NCBI RefSeq assembly: GCF_037974265.1
Contig: NZ_CP150233.1
Span: 5,642,001 to 5,706,000, forward strand
Reading direction: 5' to 3'
Length of the DNA stretch: 64,000 nucleotides
Source: Paenibacillus sp. FSL R5-0623
GTDB lineage: Bacteria; Bacillota; Bacilli; Paenibacillales; Paenibacillaceae
This document shows positions 1 through 9,520 of the stretch, one piece after another. Under the pieces are notes generated by a model. The model worked only from the letters and a program-made list of their open reading frames with translations, had not been told where the DNA came from and searched no databases. Position 1 is the stretch's first letter. Every line of letters begins with the position of its first letter. A program made the position numbers and the translations under genes.

Positions 1-1207
1 ATGTATGTTCCAGATGCCATTCATCTAACTGCTTTATACTCATCTGAAGATCCCATACAATCGGCACAAGCCGTTGACTGTGACTGCTCTCGGTGTACTC
101 AAAAAAGTTCCGTTGGATTCGCTCGAAGGTACGGCTCATATCCTGCGCTTGGCGACTCCATTTCCCTGCGATCTCCTTCAGTTCCTCTGGCGTTAACTCG
201 ATGGTTCCTGCCGAGTACCCACCTACAACGTTAACCACAGACTTGTAACCTTTGGATAGGGTATCCCATGCTTCACGTGCATGATCCAGGATGTTATGAT
301 CCGAAGGTTTCCGGGGAGAGTAACTCACTCGTTCACCCGTAATTTCATCATACAATATATTATCGATATACCCTTCGTCATCGAAACTGTAATGCTTCAT
401 ATCGTGATATCCAGGACCACCCAGTGTATCCTTTATTTTATCCACAGCACCGTAACTAGCATTAAAATCGTCATAATTTTTATCAATCACGAGGGTTGAG
501 CCCACATGCCTCTCATATCCTCCAAGCATACCACTTGCAATGAAATCCCCAGGATGAATGAAGTTGGTCACCTGACCATCGAAAGCCCCTTCTTCTGCTT
601 TCCTACGCATTTCTGGTGTTAATGATGCCACGACGGTTGGTGCACTAAACGTGACAGCATCTAATCCCGTATATACGGCTGCATATTGTGCATTAGCCCC
701 ACCTAGTGAATGCCCGGTAAGAGTAAAGTCTGCATCGGGGTACCTACCTTGCATCTCTTTCACGTAATCTTCTGCTTCGTATAACTGATTATCAGGTCCA
801 AACTCTTTACCTATACTTTTGCCCGTATCCCCAAACAAGTTATTGAGCCATGTAATCCCTAAGGTATCTTCAATACCCTGCACATTTTCTTTCCCGGCTT
901 CAGACAAAGGATCAATTATTCTAGCAATCGTAGCCCCTGCTTCAGGAAGACCAATATTGAGAACATCTGCTTTTAAATCAGGTGCTTTTCTATCCCAAGT
1001 GCTGGATCCTTCCGTTCCTCGGAAAGCAACGACGGCTTGTTTCGTATCAGGATTATAAAAGGTCACTGCATCCATACCGGATGAATTATGTTTCTGGTCT
1101 ATTATTTCCCAACCTGGAAGACTATCTATTTTATTCGTCTTAAAATCATTGTATGCTTCGCTCGACATTTTTTTATAGGTTAGATCACTAATATCCCTAT
1201 TTCCCAC
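1..1207 (-). CDS. Lipase-like protein with helical C-terminal part, cut by window edge
   Basis: The reading frame is open from a GTG at 1207 to the window edge, so the 3' end is missing (402 codons seen). The GTG overlaps the end of the lipoprotein gene and has an AGGTGG ribosome site a few bases upstream. Around residue 165 is GHSLGGAN, the nucleophile elbow of class 3 (alpha/beta hydrolase) lipases; FRGTE near residue 50 fits the oxyanion strand of that family. There is no signal peptide. After the hydrolase domain, from about residue 335, comes IELTPEELKEIAGKW followed by amphipathic helical sequence, which looks like the first helix of a WXG100/LXG targeting domain. A toxin domain first and targeting domain last is the layout known for the type VII lipase TslA of Staphylococcus aureus. 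The effector role is inferred; the hydrolase fold is well supported. Confidence 0.85.
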   Translation of the reverse strand, partial: MGNRDISDLTYKKMSSEAYNDFKTNKIDSLPGWEIIDQKHNSSGMDAVTFYNPDTKQAVVAFRGTEGSSTWDRKAPDLKADVLNIGLPEAGATIARIIDPLSEAGKENVQGIEDTLGITWLNNLFGDTGKSIGKEFGPDNQLYEAEDYVKEMQGRYPDADFTLTGHSLGGANAQYAAVYTGLDAVTFSAPTVVASLTPEMRRKAEEGAFDGQVTNFIHPGDFIASGMLGGYERHVGSTLVIDKNYDDFNASYGAVDKIKDTLGGPGYHDMKHYSFDDEGYIDNILYDEITGERVSYSPRKPSDHNILDHAREAWDTLSKGYKSVVNVVGGYSAGTIELTPEELKEIAGKWSRQAQDMSRTFERIQRNFFEYTESSHSQRLVPIVWDLQMSIKQLDEWHLEHT

Positions 1208-1574
1208 TATCTCCACCTCTATCTCTAATATATGGATCATAACCCTTATTAATTAAAAACTCTTCTAATTCTGTATTAAAACTGAAAGATTCCTTTTCAT
1301 TCGAATCGTAATCAACTGACACACTGAAGATAAGATTCTCATTATCTGTTACATGTCCAGATACAGTAACCCAACTCATCGCCATTTTAGGCAAAATTTT
1401 CTTTTCTGTAATTGTCACATCCAAGCCATATGTTTCTTTCAAATACTGAATGGCAATGGACTCCGAACGATCTATAATTTCTTGATCTTTATCTTTTGTA
1501 TCCACTCTTGAACACCCTCCTAAAATGAAAACTATCATTATGGTAAACGTAATTATTTTTGTCATCCGGGACAC
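1197..1574 (-). CDS. Small lipoprotein, putative immunity partner of the lipase
   Basis: About 125 residues. The N-terminus is basic, then hydrophobic, ending in a lipobox LGGC, so the protein should be a lipid-anchored exported protein. The start is uncertain: an ATG at 1580 touches the GAGGG ribosome site, whereas the GTG at 1574 has it six bases upstream and is preferred. The mature part is small, acidic and mixed alpha/beta, and I do not recognise the family. Its stop overlaps the GTG start of the lipase gene, so the two are translationally coupled. Extracellular lipoproteins (TilA) protect staphylococci from the T7SS lipase TslA, and a lipoprotein next to a possible reverse-arranged T7SS lipase suggests the same role. 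That role is inference from context. Confidence 0.8.
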   Translation of the reverse strand: MSRMTKIITFTIMIVFILGGCSRVDTKDKDQEIIDRSESIAIQYLKETYGLDVTITEKKILPKMAMSWVTVSGHVTDNENLIFSVSVDYDSNEKESFSFNTELEEFLINKGYDPYIRDRGGDSGK

Positions 1575-1610
1575 AACCATCCCTCACTTTATGGATCTAT
1601 TTGTAAATAG

Positions 1611-1646
1611 ATAGAAGAAATCCTCTGGTAAAAGGATTTCTTCTAT
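1611..1646 (-). terminator. Perfect 14-bp inverted repeat after the first large surface-protein gene
   Basis: Arms 1611-1624 and 1633-1646 are exact reverse complements with an 8-base loop. The hairpin lies 35 bases past the stop of the 1682-5047 gene and before the lipoprotein start. The tail is only moderately T-rich, so it may be a partial terminator. Confidence 0.65.
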
Positions 1647-1681
1647 CAGGATCTAATCAATAAAACTACCTTGCGTGTTCT

Positions 1682-4600
1682 TTAATGCGGTACCTGCGCA
1701 CTGAAATCATCGCGACTGGAGCGATCGGCATGGTAAAAGACCACGTCTCCGTCCCGCAACGTAAAGCTGTTTCCGTAGCTATCCTCTACCTCACGCTGGA
1801 ACCCTTCCAGCAACCATTGATTCATCAGCGGGGCATGGATATATTGCAGATGCGGTGCCGCGAGATTCCCCTCCCGAATGGACTCGAAGTTGAAGTTCAC
1901 CACGATATACCCATCTTTCAGGAAGATCGGCGATTTAGCATCCAATCCGCCATGCGTACGTCCATACTCCGCCAAGTTTGTTCCCGCCTGCACTACATAG
2001 GGCTCGGCGGGTAGACTGTATTCCCCGTACCATTGTTGAATGGCTGCATTCGCACGCAGTACATCGGCACTGGCGGTCGTTGGAATATTCGTTTTTGGAC
2101 CAATAAACGTTCGCAGTTGTTCTGGCATAAGCAGTAGGCTGTATCCGCCTACCGGCGTTTTCATTTTCGTGAATTTGTCTCGATAGTACTCTTGATATGC
2201 TCGTTCACTCATCATCCCCGGGTGAATTTCACCATATCGGTTGTATTTGTACGTCGCTGTATCTCGTAGTTGCTCGGACGGAACTTGACGTAGCCGATCG
2301 TTTAAAATCACGAATCGCTTCACTTGATCTTCTGTCGAACCGATGCGAATAAAGTTCCGCTGATTGGTCGAGTAATACAGATCAACAGGCACACGCGTAT
2401 TGCCATCCTTACTCACAAAATCAAAGGTTGGTGTGAGACGAATGCCGTCTCGTGGGCCAAACATGTTGCCTTTCGTTTTAAAATCAAACTTGAAGTGATA
2501 TCCCGTTTTCACCGCCACATTCTGATACCCTTGTAGGGGATGACTGCCGGGGCGAATCGGGACGGTAAACTGGGGTTTGTTGCCCCGCTTGTCTCCGTCG
2601 ATATCCTGCGTGCCGCTCCAGTAACTGATCCAGGTCGGCGCAAGACTATTTTTGAAACGGCGGAAGACCAGTTCCCAGTTATAGTCGGCGATATCAGTAA
2701 TCTCAAAGTCGTATAGTCGCCCAATGACCTCCACAGATACTTCGTCCGAAGCGGCGTGATAGTACAGGTCTGTGTTGGCATCGGGCTGGGCATCGATCTC
2801 TGGCTCGGTACTAAAATTCGACGGGGCGTTTTCAGCAATATTCCGGAATTCCACCTGGTAGTCTCCTTCATCTACCCATACCGGCAGATAGAAGGTCGTA
2901 TCCAGCACCGGCACCTGGATGTCGATCCACGTATTTCGTGGATAAAATTGCGTGCGGTCGGCACTGTACACATCAAAAGGAAACCGAACTTGTTTAATCC
3001 GATAATATTTAGCGTAATCCCGATCGCCATATCCCGGGTAGGACCCCGCATCCAGATGTTGTCCGCTGGTCGGGATGCGAACTGTAAACGGTCGCTCCAA
3101 AATGAGCGCAGAACGGTTCATGTTCGGCACCGTTTTCTGGTTATGCGGCTGATCATCCGAAACGAGCGAGTAGTTCACCACTGGTGTATGGACGGTGACG
3201 GTGTTGATACCATAGATGTCGAATTCTTGGTCATCGCCTCCATTCACACTGTTATCCATTAAGGTATAACGAATGGTACCCTCGCTGATGGTATCTTGTT
3301 TGTTCGCCTTACTGATTGGAATATAGTTATAGGGACTATATAATACATTCTCATCAATCTGCACGGGATCTGGAATTTCGCCGGGCTGTGGGCCGGATTC
3401 AGGGGACCGCTGCGGATCCATTACCGTCCCTCCATTAAAGTAAAAGGCATCGTTCTCTACCTCTACATCAGGGACTGCCTCCTCAGCCACACTCTGTAGA
3501 TCTTCATCGGGCGGGGTGGGTCGATCCTTTCCTCCCGTTTTTGTGCCAGGCGGAGCTGTGACTTTGACTGGATTGGGTGGCGGATAATAATACCCCGTCG
3601 TTTCCGCCTGAAAATCCGGTGGGACATAACCTTCGGGTTGCAACGTGATTTGTCCAGATCCAAAAGCATAATTGATTAGCGTCGCCTCATCGATGCTGTA
3701 TACACTTAACGTATCAATCGTCCAATAAGCGTATGGACGTTCAACAGTATATTGCTTGGTAACCGTTTCTTCCGCTTCCTGTGGATCTGGAACTTCCCTC
3801 TCATTACCCTCCGCATCTTTCTCAGTCTTCTTCGGATCCCACTTCAGGGTCCATATTTTCTCAACATCAAACTGATATGTACATGTACCCGTCATTTGTA
3901 CAAAGGTATGCTCATACAGATAATCCCGACTAAATACGTTGCCGTATATACTTTCGGAGGTAGGGATACCCTTAAGAACATCAAAAGGTTCACTTCCCCG
4001 TTGATCTGCCCTAATCATAGCTGTAACGACTGGATCCATAATCTGGCCTTCTAATGTCCGTCCGGGTTGGGGCTGTGAGCATGTAGTTACAGGTTCTTCT
4101 GGAAGCTCGTTATCTTCCCCTACGGTTATCGTGACGTTTTCCCAAATATAGTACGGACCTTTTTTCCAAAGAGCAGTAATTTTTGCAGTCCCTCTGCCTT
4201 CTGCCTTCACTACTCCGTTGGAATTTACTGTTGCAACACCCTCTTTATCTGTCTTCCACTCGGTTTGTTCACGAGTTGAGACATTTACCCAGTCTGTTGT
4301 GTTCCCTTGATAGTCAATCTCGCGCACTTCTGCAGCAAGCTGAACCGTTTCTCCCTCCTGCAACGTGTTATCCGAGTTAACCCGAATCTCTTTTGTTTCG
4401 TAAACATGAGCTATATAGTCAATATGCAACGGAGTCCAATATGCTACTTGCCATTTTTTTTTATCGTCAGGTCTAGTACCATATTCTTTTTCTTCACTGA
4501 GTGGTTTCGGGTAACCTGTGAAGACGTTAATCTCAATGAATTTATCACCTTGTGTAAATCTCGGCTTTTCATTTCCAGGTTCATATGCTGGGCCATCTAA

Positions 4601-5047
4601 ATAGTTAATATCTTTAACTCCAAGATCATCCATAAACCTTCTATCAAACGCATTCCCATTGATATCTTCCAGAGAATCTGGAGCGTAAACAGTAGCATCT
4701 ATCTTGTCAATAAACCTCTTACTGACTGGATATCCACGAGTTCCACCCTGGTTCCAATGTGTTGTCGTAGTGACCCTACTACTTGGTAACTCTCCAGTTG
4801 CGGACCATACTTCCTCATCCCCCTGTGTCCATATCACCTTAGGATTGGGATCTTTCTCCCCAGTAACAAGTACTTTTATTTTTTGTTTTCCTCTTGATCT
4901 ACCTTGAGCATCAGTAGCAATCAATTTTTCAAGATTACTTGGATAACCTTTGTTGAAATGGTAATCACTAGCTCTCGCTACACCGTGGGGGTAAATTCCC
5001 ATTAATACAGTCATAATTAAGATAATATGCAGAATTTTATTTTTCAT
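1682..5047 (-). CDS. Large secreted surface protein with bacterial Ig-like domain (copy 1)
   Basis: About 1121 residues. A signal peptide is followed by a unique N-terminal region. Residues about 215-315 form a bacterial Ig-like (BIG2-type) domain, with the pattern WKTDKEGVATVNSNGVVKAEG and GTAKI. A region with GIPTSESIYGN then DYLYEHTF follows, and a C-terminal block of about 510 residues is almost identical to the two other copies at 15067 and 28432. The family resembles what I remember as DUF5704; function unknown. Two starts are possible: ATG at 5065, overlapping the SLH gene stop by four bases, and ATG at 5047, which has a better spaced AAAGG site and gives a cleaner signal peptide. It is coupled to the SLH gene upstream and lies before the lipoprotein-lipase pair, so it is the second gene of a repeated module. 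N-terminal and C-terminal parts differ in base composition, which suggests gene conversion of the C-terminal part. Confidence 0.8.
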   Translation of the reverse strand: MKNKILHIILIMTVLMGIYPHGVARASDYHFNKGYPSNLEKLIATDAQGRSRGKQKIKVLVTGEKDPNPKVIWTQGDEEVWSATGELPSSRVTTTTHWNQGGTRGYPVSKRFIDKIDATVYAPDSLEDINGNAFDRRFMDDLGVKDINYLDGPAYEPGNEKPRFTQGDKFIEINVFTGYPKPLSEEKEYGTRPDDKKKWQVAYWTPLHIDYIAHVYETKEIRVNSDNTLQEGETVQLAAEVREIDYQGNTTDWVNVSTREQTEWKTDKEGVATVNSNGVVKAEGRGTAKITALWKKGPYYIWENVTITVGEDNELPEEPVTTCSQPQPGRTLEGQIMDPVVTAMIRADQRGSEPFDVLKGIPTSESIYGNVFSRDYLYEHTFVQMTGTCTYQFDVEKIWTLKWDPKKTEKDAEGNEREVPDPQEAEETVTKQYTVERPYAYWTIDTLSVYSIDEATLINYAFGSGQITLQPEGYVPPDFQAETTGYYYPPPNPVKVTAPPGTKTGGKDRPTPPDEDLQSVAEEAVPDVEVENDAFYFNGGTVMDPQRSPESGPQPGEIPDPVQIDENVLYSPYNYIPISKANKQDTISEGTIRYTLMDNSVNGGDDQEFDIYGINTVTVHTPVVNYSLVSDDQPHNQKTVPNMNRSALILERPFTVRIPTSGQHLDAGSYPGYGDRDYAKYYRIKQVRFPFDVYSADRTQFYPRNTWIDIQVPVLDTTFYLPVWVDEGDYQVEFRNIAENAPSNFSTEPEIDAQPDANTDLYYHAASDEVSVEVIGRLYDFEITDIADYNWELVFRRFKNSLAPTWISYWSGTQDIDGDKRGNKPQFTVPIRPGSHPLQGYQNVAVKTGYHFKFDFKTKGNMFGPRDGIRLTPTFDFVSKDGNTRVPVDLYYSTNQRNFIRIGSTEDQVKRFVILNDRLRQVPSEQLRDTATYKYNRYGEIHPGMMSERAYQEYYRDKFTKMKTPVGGYSLLLMPEQLRTFIGPKTNIPTTASADVLRANAAIQQWYGEYSLPAEPYVVQAGTNLAEYGRTHGGLDAKSPIFLKDGYIVVNFNFESIREGNLAAPHLQYIHAPLMNQWLLEGFQREVEDSYGNSFTLRDGDVVFYHADRSSRDDFSAQVPH

Positions 5048-5061
5048 AAATCGCCTTTCAC

Positions 5062-6297
5062 TCATCTCCCATAAATACTTACACCTGAACCATCATCTGT
5101 TTTAAACCTTGCCACGAGTCCTTTGTAGTCTTTATCGTACCACTTACCAATCCACAACCGTACTCCGTTGTTCGATGAATAATTCGAAAAAAAGTTCTCG
5201 GCGTTTGAAAACGGTAGAGTTTTATATCCGAATTGCCTTGTCATGTCTTGATCTAGCCTTTGACCAAAGAATGAGTTCGCTAAGCCACCTCTATAGTCAT
5301 CCAGATTAAATCCTTTTTTGCTTGGATAAATTGTTATTTCTTGAAAAACGGCTACAATATTTTTTCTTTTTGCAGTAGACTGATACCAATCTTTTTCCGA
5401 TTCGGAAATAAAGAACGGGGCATATACTCCTTTCTTATTGTTCCAATCGGAGGCATCAACAGCTATAGTGCGATGGAGAACTAGACTCCCACTTTTATTG
5501 CTAAATGTCACTTTCTTCTCACTTGCATCTGAAAAATCACGACCAGTTGTAAATTCAAATGGAGTAATTTCTTTAAAATTAGATTTCGCTACCCCGACAG
5601 ATCTGATTTCATTTAGTGCTTCGAACGACGATGCCTTCTTACCTTCCATATTTGCTATTCTCAATAAAATCACCGAAGTTTCTGCACGCGTGGTCGTTTT
5701 ACTTAAACCAAAAGAGTGATCTGGAAATCCTGTCATTATACCGGTACCCATCGCTACTGCTATATAAGGGGCTTTACTTTGAGAGATTCCTGGGGAAAAA
5801 GCTTCTTTTACAGGAATTAAAGATGTCTTGGTATCCTCCAAAGCTTGTTCGAAATCTTTGTCAGCAGCTGCTAATCCGGAACTAATCCACTTGGCCATCT
5901 CTTCACGAGTAATTATCGTACTCGGCTTAAAGCCGTTTGGATAATCCTTTACGTTAATAAATCCAAGAGATACTGCACGGTTCACTTCTGTTTCACTCCA
6001 GTGACCGGTCAAATCCTTAAACACGTTACCTTGCCCCGTCTCTGGAGTCCCTTTCGCGACTCGGGCCAGCAATGCTGCAAATTCTGCCCGCGTCACTGTT
6101 GCTCCAGGCTTAAACGTGCCATCACTAAATCCTTTGAAGTAGCCTTTTGCCACGGCTGCATCGATGGATGCTTTCGCCCAATGGCTCGTAGACACATCTT
6201 TAAATGAGGCCACGGTTGCTTGACTCGTGTTTCCGGTGAAAGGGAACATTCCAAATACTAATGCACCGCTTAATATGAGTTGTGTTACTTTTTTCAA
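5062..6297 (-). CDS. SLH-domain surface protein (copy 1)
   Basis: About 411 residues. A signal peptide ending near NTSQA is followed by three SLH domains at about residues 30-85, 95-145 and 155-215. Recognisable SLH motifs are FKDVSTSHWAKASIDAAVAK, GTFKPGATVTRAEFAALLAR and TTTRAETSVILLR. SLH triplets bind pyruvylated secondary cell-wall polymers, so the protein is wall-attached. The C-terminal 190 residues have no family I recognise. A GTG lies at 6306 but its GGAG site is one base away; the TTG at 6297 has GGAG ten bases upstream, an arrangement conserved in all three copies, so TTG is preferred. The next gene begins within a few bases, indicating one transcript. The C-terminal third is clearly diverged from copies 2 and 3. 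Confidence 0.9.
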   Translation of the reverse strand: MKKVTQLILSGALVFGMFPFTGNTSQATVASFKDVSTSHWAKASIDAAVAKGYFKGFSDGTFKPGATVTRAEFAALLARVAKGTPETGQGNVFKDLTGHWSETEVNRAVSLGFINVKDYPNGFKPSTIITREEMAKWISSGLAAADKDFEQALEDTKTSLIPVKEAFSPGISQSKAPYIAVAMGTGIMTGFPDHSFGLSKTTTRAETSVILLRIANMEGKKASSFEALNEIRSVGVAKSNFKEITPFEFTTGRDFSDASEKKVTFSNKSGSLVLHRTIAVDASDWNNKKGVYAPFFISESEKDWYQSTAKRKNIVAVFQEITIYPSKKGFNLDDYRGGLANSFFGQRLDQDMTRQFGYKTLPFSNAENFFSNYSSNNGVRLWIGKWYDKDYKGLVARFKTDDGSGVSIYGR

Positions 6298-6448
6298 TTC
6301 TTTCACACTCCATTTTTATTTTTTTCTGTGGAACCTTTATGCCTATGTACATTTTTCTTGAATCTACATTTTGCTATCATCAAATATATAGGACTTACTT
6401 AAATAAAATAGTTCACTAAGCAATATATCCCATTAAAGTTCCATGAAT

Positions 6449-6483
6449 ATTTTACCATAACGCGATGCCTATTCATAGGTATT
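6449..6483 (-). promoter_or_regulatory. Conserved promoter-like element upstream of SLH copy 1
   Basis: On the minus strand TACCTAT and an extended -10-like TGGTAAAAT are separated by exactly 17 bases. The same two blocks with the same spacing occur upstream of SLH copies 2 and 3 although the spacer differs. This would give a 5' untranslated leader of about 135-145 bases, as is common for S-layer genes. Confidence 0.5.
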
Positions 6484-6619
6484 AAGACTTATTCTTCCTT
6501 GTATAAATCCCCCTGAATCTAGGGATAATATTTCTTACCTTACTTAATCCACAAAGCTTTACGTATATACTTGCTACTCCCTCCCCTCATCTTTTCCAAC
6601 ATAGGCTCATTATAATAAT

Positions 6620-6660
6620 GAAAAAACCTTTGAATGGCTCTTAAGCACCATTCAAAGGTT
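6620..6660 (-). terminator. Rho-independent terminator after the 6853-7368 gene
   Basis: Arms AACCTTTGAATGG (6625-6637) and CCATTCAAAGGTT (6648-6660), followed on the minus strand by TTTTTT. It lies about 190 bases past the stop. The rest of 6298-6852 holds the SLH leader and promoter and otherwise AT-rich sequence in which I see no gene. Confidence 0.85.
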
Positions 6661-6852
6661 TCTTAGTTTTAATTCTATCACTTAATTTCGATATTTTACT
6701 ATTTATAGAGATTTCCCATTGCGACTAAGACTGCCTCAGACTTTTATTATTGTTGAGAGACAAAGACAAGCTATTATGATTCGTCTCGCCAAAAGGTTTT
6801 CATAGGTTCTAAGATAGTAAAAAAACCAAACTAAAGATTTCGTTACTTTTCA

Positions 6853-7368
6853 CTAATAGCTTAAAGTATATTTCGAGGTATTTAGAATATATTGATTTAA
6901 TGGAACACAACAATTAGGTTCAATTTCTATGGTGGCTCTCCCACCAGCAACAATAGACAAAGAGCTACTACCAAAAGGCCAATCAATAGCCGAAAAAATT
7001 TCATAGTTATACCCATCACGGCCACTATTTATATTCCAATTTTTATGAATTTTGCATTTAGATCCATCATTTTGATAAATATGTTCATGGGGCTTAGTCT
7101 CTGTAAGAAGCTCTACTTCAATATCAATAGCTTCCACACCTTCGAATCGAATAGTTGAAAAACCAGATATATATATATTGTCATTAAACGAAAACTGGTC
7201 CTTACTTAGCCCGTACTGTTCTATACTAAACATTTTTAAAGGTATGATTATGCCCCAGACATCTAAAGACAAATTATCGGATTTTTTTATGGGTCCCATG
7301 AATTGAATAACTGACTCCGTAAAATCATAAAGCTCAAATTGATCTTCGGAAATATCCAACTTTATCAT
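6853..7368 (-). CDS. Putative immunity protein for the methyltransferase-like tip
   Basis: 171 residues, no signal peptide or membrane segment, acidic, mostly beta-rich by appearance; family not recognised. The ATG follows the toxin stop directly and an AAGGAGG ribosome site lies inside the last codons of the toxin frame, so translation is expected even if the toxin fragment is not made. Position right after a toxin tip, small size, AT-rich composition unlike the GC-rich Rhs core, and a terminator after it all fit an immunity gene. Function is inferred from position only. Confidence 0.75.
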   Translation of the reverse strand: MIKLDISEDQFELYDFTESVIQFMGPIKKSDNLSLDVWGIIIPLKMFSIEQYGLSKDQFSFNDNIYISGFSTIRFEGVEAIDIEVELLTETKPHEHIYQNDGSKCKIHKNWNINSGRDGYNYEIFSAIDWPFGSSSLSIVAGGRATIEIEPNCCVPLNQYILNTSKYTLSY

Positions 7369-9412
7369 TTAATATTTCCTCCTTAATATAACTTCAAATT
7401 GTCTTTCTAATGATTTGTCAGAGAAAATTTTACCGTCAGTTGTTTTCTGTACTCCAAACATCAAATCACTAGAAGCTTTTCCTCTGCTAACTAGTTCAAA
7501 ACCAAATTGCTCAAAATATTTAGCATCTGCACTCACCATATTTTTAAAGAAAGGATTCTTCTCACCTCCTACAACTTTAAGAATATCTCCGTTCTCTAGT
7601 ATTCTTGGCACATCGCTCTTCAAAATATCATAGCCATGTGGATTTTGAGCAATAACTTCTGAGAAAGAACGTGTGCTGAATGGTAAATGATTTGCACTTG
7701 CTACAACATCTACCCCGTTGACTTTTCTTATATCAACATTGAGTGCTCCCTGTAAAGGATTATCACCGGAACCTAAATTCATAGTTTTACTTTCATTACC
7801 ATATGGTAATGCCAAGTTCGTGTCAGACTTCGCTTCAAACTTGGTCAACCCCAGCGGATCAATGTAACTCACCGGATTCCCGTTTACATAGGCATACCGG
7901 TTAAACGTCTGCCCATCCTGAATCTCTCCACGAATCACATCCCGGTTCAGGAACCGTTTCAGCTTCGGATCATAGTACCGTGCTCGCATGTAATATAGGC
8001 CGTTGACATCCGTCATGACCCCATCTCGACCATTATACGCAAACGGCTGCTGGGTTAATCCTTCATGTTGCTCCAGTTCGCCATATAATCCATACGTATA
8101 ACGGTCCGTCACCCGGTTCTGCTCGTCCGTTAGCAACGTCGTACTACCACGCAGATCATAATGGTAACTCAGATACGTTCCGTCGGCATCTTCGCGTCCG
8201 ATTAACCCCAGACCATAGATGTAACGGGATTTTACATTCCCTTCCCCGTCCATCTCCATCAACACCCGGCTCAATTCATGCGCATCGTCGATGACATAGC
8301 GGGTCAATTGCCCTCGCTGCGCGAGTTCAATACGGTCCCCCTGCGGGTTGTACCGATATTTCAGCTTGCCTGCCTTCACCAGACGATTTCGGGCATCGTA
8401 TTCGTAAGCGGAAGCGGCACTGCCATCCGTTGCATACAGCAGATTACCGTTGGCATCGATCTCCACGGGATAGTCCCCTACCCGCTGAAGCCGGTTATCC
8501 CAGGTATAGTGCAGATGCTGCGTTGGTGAAGTACTCGTGAACTCCGTTTCAGATGTCCCTACTTGTTCGGTTGTCAGGTTCCCGGATGGGTCATACGTGT
8601 AGTGTACAACACGGCCTGGCTCGGCCCCACTGCGTAGGCGTTTCAAGGTATCATACGTGTACTGTTTGTTTTCTTCCCTCAGCAGCAAGCCGCTTGGGCT
8701 GTATGCGTACTTGAATTGCTGTAAACGAATGCCTTGTCCGCTCGTATCCGTCAGGCGAGTCAGTTGGCCTGCGGCATCGTATTCCCGTTGCTCCTGGCTG
8801 CCGTTCGGGCGCCGGGTGTCGATGAGCTTCCCACTTGCATCATAGCGGTACCGGGTCAGACGGCCGTTCCAGTCCTTCACTTCAGCCAGTTCACCCGTGG
8901 CTTGGTAGCGATACTGCACCACTTTGCCATCCGGATAGGTCAGCGCCGTCATCCGGCCGGCGGCATCATACGCATATTGCAGTAGATGGCCAAATCCATC
9001 GGTTCGGGTGAGCAATCGTCCCGCCGCATCGTAGGTTCGTTCCTCATGCTGCTCGGCTTCGAGCACACGGGTCACCTGTCCATCGGGCGTATAGGTCAGC
9101 ACGATTTCGCCCGCTTCATCGGATGCCCGGGTCAGGCGGCCCGCGGCATCATACGTGTACCGGGTCTCCTGTCCCTTGGCATCCAGCTTGGCACTTAGCC
9201 AGCCGCGTTCATCATACGTATACGCCGTTCGTGCGCCTGGCCGCATTTGTTTCCTGCAGCAAGCGACCGCTGCGGTCATACGTTAGACGGGTCTCGTTCC
9301 CACTGGCATCGGTGTAGCTCATATGGCGATCTTCCCCATCCCATGTCTGGCGATAGGTCACTTCATCTGCGCCTTCGCCATTGATGACGGAGACCAGACG
9401 ACCTGCACCATC
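7369..9412 (-). pseudogene. Orphan Rhs fragment with methyltransferase-like toxin tip
   Basis: It matches the last third of the full Rhs toxins (YD repeats plus Rhs core ending SYIDPLGL) but lacks the N-terminal secretion part. The frame is broken by an extra G near 9238, inside the codons after RLLQETNA. At about 9370-9390 two different YD repeats are joined at the shared bases CCTTCGCC, evidence of an internal deletion. From residue about 478 of the downstream frame the Rhs core is replaced by a new tip of about 155 residues. It contains MNLGSGDNPLQGALNVDIRK, then DVVASANHLPF and FSEVIAQNPHGYD, which matches motifs I to IV of class I SAM-dependent methyltransferases. A terminator precedes the fragment and no promoter is evident, so it probably acts as a silent cassette, usable after recombination into an intact Rhs gene. 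Confidence 0.8.
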
Positions 9413-9456
9413 GGTAACAGAGACACGTTTCGTTCGCATTTCTGGGCGCATATCTT

Positions 9457-9502
9457 CATAAAGAAAGATAGCCTGTTGAGAACTTATTCTCAACAGGCTA
9501 TC
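9457..9502 (-). terminator. Strong terminator after the 9521-10003 immunity gene
   Basis: Arms 9467-9482 and 9487-9502 form a perfect 16-bp stem with loop CTTA, followed on the minus strand by TTTCTTTATG. It separates the immunity gene from the orphan Rhs fragment downstream. Confidence 0.9.
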
Positions 9503-9520
9503 GTCCATATAATATCAATG

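Noticed and set aside
819-1058. Plus-strand frame opposite the lipase gene
   Set aside because: The minus strand is continuously open here with a clear GHSLGG motif; this is a shadow.
1685-2014. Plus-strand frame opposite the end of the large surface protein, also conserved at 15070 and 28435
   Set aside because: Its conservation is explained by the conserved minus-strand protein; no ribosome site and no known family.
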